NCBI RefSeq assembly: GCF_900128445.1
Contig: NZ_LT671417.1
Location: forward strand, 1,474,769 to 1,538,768
Origin: Thermophilibacter provencensis
Lineage (GTDB): Bacteria; Actinomycetota; Coriobacteriia; Coriobacteriales; Atopobiaceae
Direction of reading: 5' to 3'
DNA length: 64,000 nucleotides
Shown: positions 32,749 to 41,414 of the stretch, piece by piece
How positions within the stretch are numbered: the stretch's first letter is position 1
Layout: each line of letters starts with the position of its first letter
Made by a program: the position numbers and the translations under genes
Notes under the pieces: model-generated
Databases searched by the model: none
What the model saw: the letters and a program-made list of their open reading frames with translations, nothing else
What the model was told of the DNA's origin: nothing

Positions 32749-34863
32749 CTACTCCAGCTTGCTCGCGAACTCCAGGTAGCTCATCTGCGCGAGGTCGTCG
32801 TAGACGCTCGGCAGGGCGTCGGTCTCGTCGAGCGGGGTCCACGCGCCGCTCGCGTCGCGCGCGCCGAGCAGGCTCAGGGCGGGCATCTCCTCCCAGGCGA
32901 CGAGCTGGGCCTTCTGGTAGTCCGTGAGGGGCGCGCCGATCTTCTCGGCGAGAAGGGACCCCAGGTAGCAGACGCTCGTCGCCTCCTCGTCAAGCCCTCC
33001 CGCGCCGGCGATGTCATAGTTTGCCCAGACAAAGTACGTCGTCTCGTGGACCCGAAGGTTGTGTGCCAGCTCGTCGGACTCGTCCGGGTACACCGCGTCG
33101 TTCACGATGGAGGAGAGCGCCGGCTGGTGGTCGCCGAAGAACAGCACGACCACGGGCCGGTCGAGCTCCTCCAGCGCGGAGAGGAGCCCCTCGAGCGCCC
33201 GCTCGGACTCGGCGATGCAGCCCAGGTACTCGGAGAGGCGCCCGTTGTCGTAGTCGCTCACGCCGTCGACGTGGTACTGCTCCACCTCGCCGATGTTGTT
33301 CTGGTCGTAGCTCGAGTGGTTCTGCATGGTGACGTCGAAGATGAGCTGCGGCCCCGCGTGCTCGTCGAGCAGGCGCAGGATGCGGTCGTAGGTCTCGGCG
33401 TCGGACACGCCGCTGTGGTACCACTCCGCGCCGGGGAAGTCGTCGATGGTGAGAAACTCGTCGAAGCCGAGGGCCTCGTAGACGCGGTCGCGATTCCAGT
33501 TGGTGGCGTAGTTGGGGTGCATCGCCGTGGTGCGGTAGCCGAGCTCCGAGAACTGCCTGGCGAGGCTCGGCGCCACCGAGAGGTCGTAGAGCGAGTACGG
33601 GTACTTGCCGTCGCCGACGTAGGCGAGCGGGATGCCCGTGAGGAACTCGAACTCGGAGTTGCAGGTTCCCCCGCCCAGGACGGAGACGGCGAGGTCCCCC
33701 GAGAGGACGCGCCCCGGAATCTGGCCCAGGTAGCCGAGCCCCTCGTAGCCCCAGCTGTCCCCGTCCAGGCACGAGAGGTCGGAGAAGGTCTCGTTCATGA
33801 TGCAGATGACGGTCGGGCGGCTCTCGTCGAACTGCGCCGCGGCGGCCGAGCGCTCGCCCCCGGAGCCCCTCGTCTCGTCGTACGCTGCGACGTAGCTCGC
33901 CTCGAGGTCCCGGGCAGCGGCGGCGGAGTAGCCCTCGGGCTCCTCGACGGGCAGGTCCTGGGCCACGGCGACAAAGGACGTGAGGAAGCCCTGCCTGCGG
34001 TAGTAGGTGAGCGTGTACCAGTACTCCATGCCCACGCCGAGGTCGTCAAAGTAGCTCGGCAGCGTGGCGCCCGCCCAGAGGGCGACGAAGGCGAGGCATG
34101 CGGCCGCGAGGTTGGCGGCGGCGGAGCGCGCGCGGGCGGCGCGCCCCTCGGCCGGGATGGGGAGCACGAGGGCACAGAGCGCGAGCGAGACGAGCAGGCA
34201 CGTGAGGCCGAGAAGGACCCTGCCGTCGACGGAGTAGACGTAGCTGCCGCTCACGGCGGCGGCGGTCCCCAGCACGAAGAGGTCGTTGGGGAGGATCGCC
34301 GACGCCTTGAAGCTCGCGACGAAGAACTGCGTGAGCCCGATGAACGCGCAGGTCCCCACGCCGAGCGCGATGCCCGAGCCCCTCCGCTGGAAGAGGAAGT
34401 ACAGGAACGTGAGCGCGCCGAGGACGAGTAGCGCCTCGATGAGGGCGAACCTCGGCTCCACGGCGAGTCCGCCCTCGGCGTAGGGGAGCTCCATGGCAAG
34501 AAACCCGAGCGCCACGCCGGCCGCTATCGCCAGGATGGCGAGAAGGGCGCGCGGCAGCCGGCGAGGGATGCCGGCCATGGCGGCGCGGACGTCGAGCGCG
34601 GCGAGGATCGGGTCTCGCAGGAGCGCGGCCGCCCCGGCGACGAGCGCCGCCGCGCAGAGGGAGAGAAGCTCCGGCGCGCCGCCCAGGTAGAGGCCGCCCC
34701 AGCACCAGACGATTGCGGCGATGAGCATGAGCGCGGGCGCGGCGAGCCAGCAGAAGGCGCTCGGGCGGGGGAGGCCGCCCTTCGCGAGGGAGCGGCGGAC
34801 GAAGAGCACCGACCCGGCCGTGAGGGCGCAGAGGGCGACGAGCGGGATGAGAGCGAGGGGCAT
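32749..34863 (-). CDS. LTA synthase-like membrane sulfatase-family protein
   Basis: This is a phosphoglycerol-transferase-type enzyme of 704 residues. The start at 34863 follows GAAAGGGTC on the minus strand. The N-terminal half has multiple hydrophobic spans, and the C-terminal half (about 345-650) is an extracellular sulfatase-fold domain. Metal and catalytic features are visible: ICIMNETFSDL, the nucleophile Thr400 in GGGTCNSEFEFLTG, the AMHPNYATNWNRD segment and FDVTMQNHSSYD. LtaS polymerises glycerophosphate from phosphatidylglycerol; this protein may do so or decorate another cell-wall glycopolymer. It is one of few minus-strand genes and stands alone. Confidence 0.88.
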   Translation of the reverse strand: MPLALIPLVALCALTAGSVLFVRRSLAKGGLPRPSAFCWLAAPALMLIAAIVWCWGGLYLGGAPELLSLCAAALVAGAAALLRDPILAALDVRAAMAGIPRRLPRALLAILAIAAGVALGFLAMELPYAEGGLAVEPRFALIEALLVLGALTFLYFLFQRRGSGIALGVGTCAFIGLTQFFVASFKASAILPNDLFVLGTAAAVSGSYVYSVDGRVLLGLTCLLVSLALCALVLPIPAEGRAARARSAAANLAAACLAFVALWAGATLPSYFDDLGVGMEYWYTLTYYRRQGFLTSFVAVAQDLPVEEPEGYSAAAARDLEASYVAAYDETRGSGGERSAAAAQFDESRPTVICIMNETFSDLSCLDGDSWGYEGLGYLGQIPGRVLSGDLAVSVLGGGTCNSEFEFLTGIPLAYVGDGKYPYSLYDLSVAPSLARQFSELGYRTTAMHPNYATNWNRDRVYEALGFDEFLTIDDFPGAEWYHSGVSDAETYDRILRLLDEHAGPQLIFDVTMQNHSSYDQNNIGEVEQYHVDGVSDYDNGRLSEYLGCIAESERALEGLLSALEELDRPVVVLFFGDHQPALSSIVNDAVYPDESDELAHNLRVHETTYFVWANYDIAGAGGLDEEATSVCYLGSLLAEKIGAPLTDYQKAQLVAWEEMPALSLLGARDASGAWTPLDETDALPSVYDDLAQMSYLEFASKLE

Positions 34864-34959
34864 CCTGACCCTTTCATGACGCGAGGCTTACGTGGCCATC
34901 ATGATACGGCATGCGGCTGTGCGTCCTGTGACGCCCCCGGGCTCTGATACCATGCACTC

Positions 34960-35337
34960 ATGGAGACGGGCAGGCTCACATACCGCGACTACGCCGCCTT
35001 CGCGCGGCAGAGCGCCGAGCAGATCGCACGCGACTGCGAGGTCCAGGTCTTTCATGCCTCGGGCCCGGGCGGGCAGGGCGTCAACACCTCCGACTCCGCC
35101 GTGCGGATGCGCCACCTGCCCACCGGGATCGTCGTGGTGTCCCGAGAGGAGCGCAGCCAGCTCCAGAACCGCCGCCGCTGCGTAGAGAAGATCATCGAGG
35201 TCTGCCGCCGGCGCTCCCGCCCGCCGCGCCCGCGCAAGAAGACGCGCGTCTCCGCGGCGCAGAAGCGCCGCCGGCTGGAGGCAAAGCGCGCCCGCGGGCA
35301 GGTGAAGCAGCTGCGCCGCCGCGTGGAGGGGGAGTAG
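34960..35337 (+). CDS. ArfB-like GGQ peptidyl-tRNA hydrolase (short release-factor homologue)
   Basis: This 125-residue protein consists only of the class I release-factor catalytic domain: GGQ at 37-39 within [19 protein letters not shown], then a basic C-terminal tail ([20 protein letters not shown]). It has no codon-recognition domain. Such proteins (ArfB/YaeJ, PrfH) release peptides from stalled ribosomes, using the basic tail to sense an empty mRNA channel. No RtcB or other RNA-repair gene is next to it, so ArfB-type rescue is favoured over PrfH. It is transcribed divergently from the LTA-synthase-like gene with a 96-bp gap. Confidence 0.85.
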   Translation: METGRLTYRDYAAFARQSAEQIARDCEVQVFHASGPGGQGVNTSDSAVRMRHLPTGIVVVSREERSQLQNRRRCVEKIIEVCRRRSRPPRPRKKTRVSAAQKRRRLEAKRARGQVKQLRRRVEGE

Positions 35338-35386
35338 CCGGCCGCGGCTCGCCCCTGCGTGCGCCGGGCGCCGGAGCCTCCGCCCC

Positions 35387-35713
35387 CTATCTCGCGTCGC
35401 GCACGTAGATGCCCACCATGAGCTGGTGCCAGGGGCTGCGCGTGGGGTCGGCCTTGAGGACGCGGCACTCGAGCACGTCCGCGTGGCCGTAATAGGCGAG
35501 CGTGGAGACGAGGCCGCTCTCGTCGGCGGGGACGTAGCCCAGCTTGGTGCCCCTCCAGCTGATGGCCACGGCCTCGGGGTCGTGCGGGTTGTCGCGCTCC
35601 GGCGCGAGGTCGAGCCCCATCCCGGAGGAGAGCTCGCCTATGACGCTGGCCCCGTCCCAATACTGGAACCCGGCGACGTAGAACGTTGAGACATGACGTG
35701 ACGGCTCGTACAT
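35387..35713 (-). CDS. Small stand-alone HIRAN-domain protein
   Basis: A 108-residue protein essentially made of one HIRAN domain: VSTFYVAGFQYWDG, then ERDNPHDPEAVAISWRG and LGYVPADESGLVSTL. The start at 35713 has GGGAGG upstream. Eukaryotic HIRAN domains (HLTF) bind 3' DNA ends; bacterial stand-alone versions are common but of unproved function, possibly sensing damaged or stalled DNA. It is convergent with the GGQ protein gene. Confidence 0.82.
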   Translation of the reverse strand: MYEPSRHVSTFYVAGFQYWDGASVIGELSSGMGLDLAPERDNPHDPEAVAISWRGTKLGYVPADESGLVSTLAYYGHADVLECRVLKADPTRSPWHQLMVGIYVRDAR

Positions 35714-35816
35714 GGTGGCCTCCCAGCCTCTCTTCTCCTGCCGGCGGCGTCCCCGTCGGCTGCTGGGGCCAGAGTAGGGGAGGGACCGGACAATAATGGG
35801 GCCGGGGCGGTCGCGG

Positions 35817-36281
35817 CTATCGCACGCGCCGAAGCCAGCGGCGGACGTCCGCCCCCGCCGACACGAGCAGCACGGCGGCCGCGACGGCCATGACGGCGGA
35901 GAGCGCCCAGAGGTCGAGGGCCGCGTCGAAGGGGACGAGCTGCACGGGGAGGAGCGCCTGCCCGCCGTGCTCGGGGTCCAGCCCAAGCATCGTCACCACG
36001 CAGGTGCCGACGGCGGCGAAGACCGCGAAGACCGAGCAGAACCCGAGGCCGGCGCGGCTCATGGCGTCGGCCCTCCGGGCCGCCCCGTCGCGCGACGCCT
36101 CGTCGGCGGCGCTCGAGACCCTGCGGACATCCGCCCGCATGACGAGGTAGGCCGCGCAGGCGACGAGCGCGATGACCAGGTAGATGAGGGCAAAGACGCC
36201 GACGCACGGGTTCGCTAGGCCGAGCGCGCACGACCCGCAGAGGAGGGCGAACGCCGCCCAGAACGACCTTGACTGCTCCAT
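35817..36281 (-). CDS. Hypothetical four-span membrane protein
   Basis: 154 residues with about four hydrophobic segments: near the N-terminus (10-27, 28-48), in the middle (80-100) and near the C-terminus (122-143), separated by a charged loop (MRADVRRVSSAADEASRDG). GGGAGGG lies upstream of the start at a rather long distance. I do not recognise the family. It sits alone on the minus strand after the HIRAN gene and is probably expressed with it or by itself. Confidence 0.65.
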   Translation of the reverse strand: MEQSRSFWAAFALLCGSCALGLANPCVGVFALIYLVIALVACAAYLVMRADVRRVSSAADEASRDGAARRADAMSRAGLGFCSVFAVFAAVGTCVVTMLGLDPEHGGQALLPVQLVPFDAALDLWALSAVMAVAAAVLLVSAGADVRRWLRRVR

Positions 36282-36369
36282 GGGGTCCGCACCCTCCCGT
36301 CCTTCTCGCCCGCTTCTCAGAGTATCTCACTTCCCGGGGCGTCGCCGCGCCTCGCGCCAGCGGATAAAG

Positions 36370-36430
36370 GGTGCAAAAGGGACAGGCACTTTTGCACGAT
36401 GGTGCAAAAGGGACAGGCACTTTTGCACGA
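36370..36430. repeat. Tandem direct repeat of GTGCAAAAG element
   Basis: Two identical 30-bp units (36370-36399 and 36401-36430) lie one base apart. Each is near-palindromic, GTGCAAAAG to CTTTTGCAC around GGACAGGCA. The unit matches the arms at 10235-10315 except in the centre (GGCA for GTCA). The rest of the 309-bp gap (36282-36590) holds a GTCCTTCTCG word and a possible -10 TATACT (36550-36555) for the asp23 operon. Confidence 0.9.
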
Positions 36431-36590
36431 CTCGATGGCCCCCGATCGGCGCGACGCTTTCCGGGTCGCTGCCGCCGGCACCCGGGCGACCGAGTGTCAC
36501 GCTTTCGCGCAGCGGGCTGGTCGCGGCTCGCTCCGCCGCGGCCAGAGGGTATACTGTTTGGGACGCAACCGTTCGACAAGGGGGTCCTCA

Positions 36591-36953
36591 ATGGCCGAAA
36601 GCGAGCTTCACGTCTCTGGCATCGGCATCTCCAAGGATGTCGTCTCCACCATCGTCTCCATCGCCGCCCGCCGCGTCGAGGGCGTCGCCTCCGTGGGGGG
36701 CAACGACATCGCCTCGAGCCTCATCTCCGTCTTCACCAGCAGGAGCGTGGCTCCCGAGAAGGCCGTCGAGTCGACGGTCGAGGGCGACGACCTGCACCTC
36801 ACCGTGCACCTCGCCGTGTTCTACGGCTACCCCTTCACCAAGCTCGCCGCCGACGTCCGCCAGGCGGTCGCCGACGCGGTGACCGAGCAGATTGGCGTCG
36901 GCGTCTCTGCCGTCGACGTGTGCATTGACAGCCTCGTCTTCCCCAAGGAGTAA
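36591..36953 (+). CDS. Asp23/Gls24-family envelope stress protein
   Basis: A 120-residue member of the Asp23 (alkaline shock protein) family, which in Firmicutes is membrane-associated through partner proteins and linked to envelope stress. ATG at 36591 follows GACAAGGGGGTC. Family features include ISKDVVSTIVSIAARRVEGVASV at the start and LAVFYGYPFTKLAADVRQAV later. nusB follows two bases after the stop, so the genes are co-transcribed. A similar asp23-nusB order is common in Gram-positive bacteria. Confidence 0.9.
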   Translation: MAESELHVSGIGISKDVVSTIVSIAARRVEGVASVGGNDIASSLISVFTSRSVAPEKAVESTVEGDDLHLTVHLAVFYGYPFTKLAADVRQAVADAVTEQIGVGVSAVDVCIDSLVFPKE

Positions 36954-36954
36954 C

Positions 36955-37557
36955 TTGAGCACTCACTTTGGCGGGCGCACCCTCGCCCGCAGCCAGGCCC
37001 TCCAGCTGCTGTTCCAGGCGGAGGCCAACTCCCGCGCGGTCCTCTCGGTCCTCGACGGCGACTACGCCCTCTCCGAGGGGCCGCTCGACGACTACGCCCG
37101 TCGGCTCGCCCTCGGCGCCGACGAGGCGCGCCCCGAGATTGACGCCGTCATCTCGGCCCGCTCTGCGAGCTGGTCGATCAGCCGCATGAACGGCGTGGAC
37201 AGGAACCTCCTGCGCCTCGCGATCTACGAGATGCTCTACGTCGACGATGTCGACGTGGCCATCACCATCGACGAGTGCGTCGAGCTCGCCAAGGCGTACG
37301 GGACCGACGAGTCCTCGCGCTTCGTGAACGGCCTTCTCGGCCGCGTGGCCGACGACCTCGAGGCCGGCGTGGACGTCATCGCGGCAGCCCGCGCCGAGGC
37401 GGAGCGACGCGAGGAGGAGGCCCGCGCCGAGGCGGAGCGACGCGAGGAGGAGGCCCGCGCCGCGCAGGCAGCAGCCGCCGGGGACGAGCCCGCTGACGCC
37501 GAAGCCGCCACCCCCGCGCCCTCCGACGGGGAGGACGCCCCCGCGGGAGACGCGTGA
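36955..37557 (+). CDS. nusB: Transcription antitermination factor NusB, with extended C-terminus
   Basis: NusB is part of the rRNA antitermination complex (with NusE/S10 on boxA RNA); 200 residues. The start is TTG at 36955, six bases after AAGGAG inside asp23. The NusB fold runs to about residue 140 (RTLARSQALQLLFQAEA to RFVNGLLGRVADDLEA, including GVDRNLLRLAIYEML). The last 60 residues are an unusual tail containing two tandem copies of AEAERREEEAR, encoded by a 33-bp tandem repeat, then an acidic Ala/Pro-rich end. This tail is not part of the standard family. Confidence 0.92.
   Translation: MSTHFGGRTLARSQALQLLFQAEANSRAVLSVLDGDYALSEGPLDDYARRLALGADEARPEIDAVISARSASWSISRMNGVDRNLLRLAIYEMLYVDDVDVAITIDECVELAKAYGTDESSRFVNGLLGRVADDLEAGVDVIAAARAEAERREEEARAEAERREEEARAAQAAAAGDEPADAEAATPAPSDGEDAPAGDA
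37386..37458 (+). repeat. 33-bp tandem repeat inside nusB
   Basis: Two exact in-frame copies of a unit starting CGCGCCGAGGCGGAGCGACG encode AEAERREEEAR twice, forming a charged helix or coiled coil in the NusB tail. Confidence 0.88.
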
Positions 37558-37865
37558 TGGCCCGCGTTGACGTCTCTCGCTACCAGACGTTCGGCGACAT
37601 CACCGAGCGCCTGGATGACATCGTCGCGCAGGTGCGCGACAAGGACGTCTCCCTCGAGCACTCGCTCGACCTCTTCGACGAGGCCATCGCGCTCGGCTCC
37701 AAGGCCGTGAGCCTCGTCGACGCCACCGACTTCTCCCCCGAGGAGGAGGCGCGCCTCGTCGAGGAGCATCGCTCCGCGCAGGGCGGCGCCGATGACGCCG
37801 AGGGAGAGGGGGGCGCCGCCGAGAAGGGCGGCGACCCCGAGGCAACCGCCCCCGACGAGGAGTAG
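37557..37865 (+). CDS. xseB: Exodeoxyribonuclease VII small subunit
   Basis: XseB assembles with XseA into a single-strand-specific exonuclease; 102 residues. ATG at 37557 overlaps the nusB stop (TGATG). The XseB core spans about residues 10-60 (FGDITERLDDIVAQVRDKDVSLEHSLDLFDEAIALG). The last 40 residues form an acidic Glu/Ala/Gly-rich tail not typical of the family. The large subunit gene, often adjacent, is not in this window. Confidence 0.85.
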   Translation: MARVDVSRYQTFGDITERLDDIVAQVRDKDVSLEHSLDLFDEAIALGSKAVSLVDATDFSPEEEARLVEEHRSAQGGADDAEGEGGAAEKGGDPEATAPDEE

Positions 37866-37866
37866 C

Positions 37867-38640
37867 GTGCCGCGCCGTCGCCTCGACGAGGAGCTCGTCG
37901 AGCAGGGGTTCTTCTCCACGACCGACGAGGCCCTCCGCGCCGTGATGGCGGGCGAGGTCTCCACGAGCGACCGGCGCATGACGTCGGCCGGAGAGCGCGT
38001 GCGGCCCGGCATTCCCCTGCACGTGCGCGGCAGGTCGCGCTACGTGAGCCGCGGCGGCCTCAAGCTCGAGCGCGGCCTCGAGGCCTTCGGGGTGGACCCC
38101 GCGGGCCTCGCCTGCCTGGACGTGGGATGCTCGACGGGCGGCTTCACGGACTGCCTGCTCAAGCGCGGCGCCGCATCGGTCATCGCCGTCGACGTGGGGT
38201 ACGCGCAGTTCTCGTGGGACCTCCGCCAGGACCCCCGGGTCCGCCTGCTCGAGCGAACCAACATCGTGGACGTGCCCCCCATCGTGGGCGAGGACGCGGT
38301 CGACCTGGCCGTCTGCGACGTCTCGTTCACCTCGGTCCTCGCCGTGCTGCCGGCCGTGCTCGGGCTCCTGCGCCCGGGCGGGACCTTCCTCACGCTGGTG
38401 AAGCCCCAGTTCGAGGCCCTGCGCGACGACGTGGGGGAGGGAGGCGTCGTGCGCGACCCGACCGTTCGTCGCGCGGCGCTCGAGCGGGTGCGCGCGGCGT
38501 TCGAGGCGGCGGGCCTCGCGGTGCGCGGCTCGTGCGAGAGCCCCATCACCGGCCACAAGGGCAACGTGGAGTACCTCCTCTGCGGCTCGCTCCCCTCGGG
38601 GCGCGCCGCCGGACGGGCTCCGGGGGATGCTACACTCTGA
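37867..38640 (+). CDS. tlyA: TlyA-family rRNA 2'-O-methyltransferase
   Basis: TlyA methylates 16S and 23S rRNA in actinobacteria, affecting capreomycin sensitivity; older annotations call it hemolysin A. 257 residues with GTG start at 37867 after GACGAGGAG, one base past the xseB stop. An S4 RNA-binding domain (about 1-60, RRRLDEELVEQGFF) is followed by an FtsJ-like SAM methyltransferase (RGGLKLERGLEAF, CLDVGCSTGGFTDCLL, LVKPQFEA, ESPITGHKGNVEYLL). Confidence 0.93.
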   Translation: MPRRRLDEELVEQGFFSTTDEALRAVMAGEVSTSDRRMTSAGERVRPGIPLHVRGRSRYVSRGGLKLERGLEAFGVDPAGLACLDVGCSTGGFTDCLLKRGAASVIAVDVGYAQFSWDLRQDPRVRLLERTNIVDVPPIVGEDAVDLAVCDVSFTSVLAVLPAVLGLLRPGGTFLTLVKPQFEALRDDVGEGGVVRDPTVRRAALERVRAAFEAAGLAVRGSCESPITGHKGNVEYLLCGSLPSGRAAGRAPGDATL

Positions 38641-38670
38641 GTCGTCGACCGAGAAGGAGGAGGCAGGCGC

Positions 38671-39528
38671 GTGAAGGTCCTCATCGTTCCCAACTTCTCT
38701 CGCGCGGACGCCCTCGAGGGCGCCCGCGCGCTCGAGGGGTGGCTGCTCGACCAGGGCGTGGACGTGCTCTGGGCGCACGACAAGAAGCTCTTCCCGGGAG
38801 TCGATGACTCGGCCGAGGGCTGCGACCTCGTGGTCTCCCTCGGCGGCGACGGTACCCTCCTGCGCGCCGCGCGGATCGTCGGGTACGAGGGCGTCCCCAT
38901 CGTGGGCATCTCCTACGGCCACCTCGGCTTTCTTACGGCCGCGGGCCCCGAGGACCTCGTGGCGACGGTCGAGGACGCGCTCGCGGGCGAGCTTCACGTC
39001 TCGCGCCGGGCGACGCTCGACGTCGAGTGCGAGTTCGAGCGCGCGGACGGGAGCACCTACGTGCGTCACGGATTCGCCCTGAACGACCTCGCCGTCGCGC
39101 GCGGCGGCGCCGGCAACATGATCGAGTTCGACGTCTCCGTCTCCGGGAAGCACATCGACCGGCTGCGCGGGGACGGCTTCGTGGTCTCTACCGCCACGGG
39201 CTCCACCGGCTACGCGCTCGCCTCCGGCGGGCCCATCGTGACTCCCGAGTTCACGGGCATGGTGTGCGTGCCCATCGCGCCGCACACCATCATGGCGCGC
39301 GCCTTCCTCACCTCGCCCTCGGACGTGGTCGAGATAGAGATGAGCCCCGAGAGGCCGTCCATGCGCCACTTCTTCGTCGACGGTCAGCCCATCGCGCGCG
39401 AGAAGCACAGCCGCGGCGTGCGCGCCACGGTGCGGCGCGGCCGCGGCGACGTCGTCCTGCTCGACCGCAGCGCGCAGAGCTTCTACGACTCGGTCTCGCG
39501 CGTGTTCTACGGGCAGGTGGGGAAGTGA
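38671..39528 (+). CDS. nadK: NAD kinase
   Basis: NAD kinase makes NADP from NAD and ATP or polyphosphate; 285 residues, start GTG 38671 after GAAGGAGGAGGC. The diagnostic SLGGDGTLLRAARI, YGHLGFLT, NDLAVARG and the glycine-rich SGGPIVTPEF after STATGSTGYALA are present. The tlyA-nadK-recN order is common in Gram-positive bacteria. Confidence 0.95.
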   Translation: MKVLIVPNFSRADALEGARALEGWLLDQGVDVLWAHDKKLFPGVDDSAEGCDLVVSLGGDGTLLRAARIVGYEGVPIVGISYGHLGFLTAAGPEDLVATVEDALAGELHVSRRATLDVECEFERADGSTYVRHGFALNDLAVARGGAGNMIEFDVSVSGKHIDRLRGDGFVVSTATGSTGYALASGGPIVTPEFTGMVCVPIAPHTIMARAFLTSPSDVVEIEMSPERPSMRHFFVDGQPIAREKHSRGVRATVRRGRGDVVLLDRSAQSFYDSVSRVFYGQVGK

Positions 39529-39580
39529 GGCCGCGCGGGGGCGGCCCGGCGTACGGCGAGAAGGACGGGCGGGCAGGAAG

Positions 39581-41230
39581 ATGATCGACGAGCTCCACGT
39601 TCGCAACGTCGCGCTCATCCGCGACGCCTCCATAGAGCCGGCGGCCGGGCTCACGGTCCTCACCGGCGAGACGGGCGCGGGCAAGACCGCGCTGCTCTCG
39701 TCGATCAAGCTCCTCGTGGGCGAGCGCGCCGACGCGGGCATGGTCCGCGAGGGGGCGCCCGCGCTCGAGGTCGAGGGCAGGCTCTTCCTTCCGGGCGACG
39801 ACGAGGACGGCACCGTGGTGCGACGGCGCGTTGGCGCGGACGGCCGCGGCCGCGTGGACGTGGACGGGCACATGGCGAGCGTGCGCGAGCTCGCCCGGCG
39901 CGTTGGCGCGACGGTGGACCTCTGCGGCCAGCACGAGCACCAGCGCCTGCTCTCCGTGCAGACGCACGTCGACATGCTCGACTCGTGGGCGGGCGCCCCG
40001 GCGGGCGATGCCCTCGGGGCCTATCGCGAGGCGCTCTCCGCCGCCGAGGCCGCCGCATCCGAGCTCGAGCGCGTCCGCGAGATGGGCCGCGCCACGGGCG
40101 AGCGGCTCGACGAGGCGGCCTTCGTGCTGCGTCGCATCGACGAGGTGGACCCGCGGGAGGGCGAGCTCGAGGAGCTCGAGGCGCGCCTCCCGCGCGCGGA
40201 GCACGGCGAGGCCCTCATGGAGGCCGCCTCCGGGGCCCGTGAGCTCCTCTCCGGCGATGGAGGGGCCTGCGACGCGCTCGGAGATGCCGTGCGCGCCCTC
40301 TCCGACGCCGCGCGCTTTGACCCGGCGCTCGGCTCGTGGGCCAAGGTCCTCGAGAGCTCTCTCATCGACGTCGAGGATGTGGCCTCCGAGCTGCGCGACT
40401 ACGCAGACGGGCTGGACTTCGACCCCGAGGAGCTTGAGCGGCTGCAGGGGCGGCTCGCCCGGCTCGAGGGGCTGCGGCGCGCATACGGCCCGAGCATGGC
40501 CGACGTGCTGCGCCGCCGCGACGAGGCGCGCGAGGTCGTCGAGGCGGCGAGCGACGGCGGCGAGCTCGAGCGCCGCGCCGCCGAGGAGCTCCGCCGCAGG
40601 GAGGCCGCCCTCGCCGAGGCCGCAGACGCCCTCGACGCCGTGCGTGCCGAGGCCGCCCCGCGCCTGGCGCGCGCCGTGTCCGAGCAGATGGCGTTTCTCG
40701 AGATGGGATCAGCGGAGCTCGTGGTGTCCCAGGAGCGGCTGCCGCGCGCCGAGTGGACGCGCTCCGGGGCCTCCCGCGTGGAGTTTCTCTACCGGCCGGG
40801 CGCGGGGCTCACCGCGCGGCCGCTGCGCAAGATCGCCTCGGGCGGCGAGGTCAGCCGCGTGATGCTCGCCTGCAAGGTGGTCCTCGGCGAGGCTGACGAC
40901 TGCGAGACCCTCGTCTTCGACGAGGTGGACGCCGGGGTGGGCGGCGCCACGGCCGTGGCGCTCGCGAGCGTGCTCGCCCGCCTCGCGGCCACCCACCAGG
41001 TCATCGTGGTCACGCACCTCGCGCAGGTCGCCGTGGCGGCCGAGCGGCACTACCTTGTGCGAAAGTCGGAGGGGGAGTCGGGCGTGCCCGAGACCTCGCT
41101 CGTCGAGATCTCCGGCGAGGACCGCGTGGCCGAGGTGTCCCGCATGCTCTCCGGCGACACGGGCGAGGCCAGCCGCGACCTCGCGCGGGAGATGCTGGAG
41201 CGCCGCGCCGAGAGGGGGGACGGGGCCTGA
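39581..41230 (+). CDS. recN: DNA repair protein RecN
   Basis: RecN is an SMC-like ATPase in double-strand-break repair; 549 residues. Walker A LTGETGAGKTALLSS near residue 30, a long coiled-coil centre rich in Glu/Ala/Arg (about 155-370), and the C-terminal head with IASGGEVSRVMLACK (signature) and TLVFDEVDAGVGG (Walker B). A GGCGAGAAGGAC word lies 14 bases before the start and may supply the ribosome-binding site (GAAGGA). A perfect 33-bp hairpin follows 15 bases after the stop. Confidence 0.95.
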   Translation: MIDELHVRNVALIRDASIEPAAGLTVLTGETGAGKTALLSSIKLLVGERADAGMVREGAPALEVEGRLFLPGDDEDGTVVRRRVGADGRGRVDVDGHMASVRELARRVGATVDLCGQHEHQRLLSVQTHVDMLDSWAGAPAGDALGAYREALSAAEAAASELERVREMGRATGERLDEAAFVLRRIDEVDPREGELEELEARLPRAEHGEALMEAASGARELLSGDGGACDALGDAVRALSDAARFDPALGSWAKVLESSLIDVEDVASELRDYADGLDFDPEELERLQGRLARLEGLRRAYGPSMADVLRRRDEAREVVEAASDGGELERRAAEELRRREAALAEAADALDAVRAEAAPRLARAVSEQMAFLEMGSAELVVSQERLPRAEWTRSGASRVEFLYRPGAGLTARPLRKIASGGEVSRVMLACKVVLGEADDCETLVFDEVDAGVGGATAVALASVLARLAATHQVIVVTHLAQVAVAAERHYLVRKSEGESGVPETSLVEISGEDRVAEVSRMLSGDTGEASRDLAREMLERRAERGDGA

Positions 41231-41245
41231 GACGACGACGGGGGT

Positions 41246-41314
41246 GCTGACAAAGGTGACAGGGTCAACTGTCATGAAAGGTTCATGACAGTTGACCCTG
41301 TCACCTTTGTCAGC
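41246..41314. repeat. 33-bp perfect hairpin after recN
   Basis: Arms 41246-41278 and 41282-41314 are perfectly complementary with a 3-nt loop (AGG). The outer sequence is GCTGACAAAGGTGACAGGGT and the inner end contains TGTCATGAA. No U tract follows. It may terminate or protect recN mRNA, but the perfect pairing suggests a mobile palindromic element. Confidence 0.92.
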
Positions 41315-41414
41315 CTCCGTCAGCCGCCCATGCCGGCGCTTCTCGCCCCGCGTTCTGGGCTTCTGCGCCTCGTCTTTGTGCGAGAATGACCGCAGGGCGA
41401 TGAAAGGAGCACCC

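Noticed and set aside
41246-41314. Ordinary recN terminator
   Set aside because: Pairing of 33 bp with no U tract exceeds what terminators need; termination may be a side effect but does not explain it.
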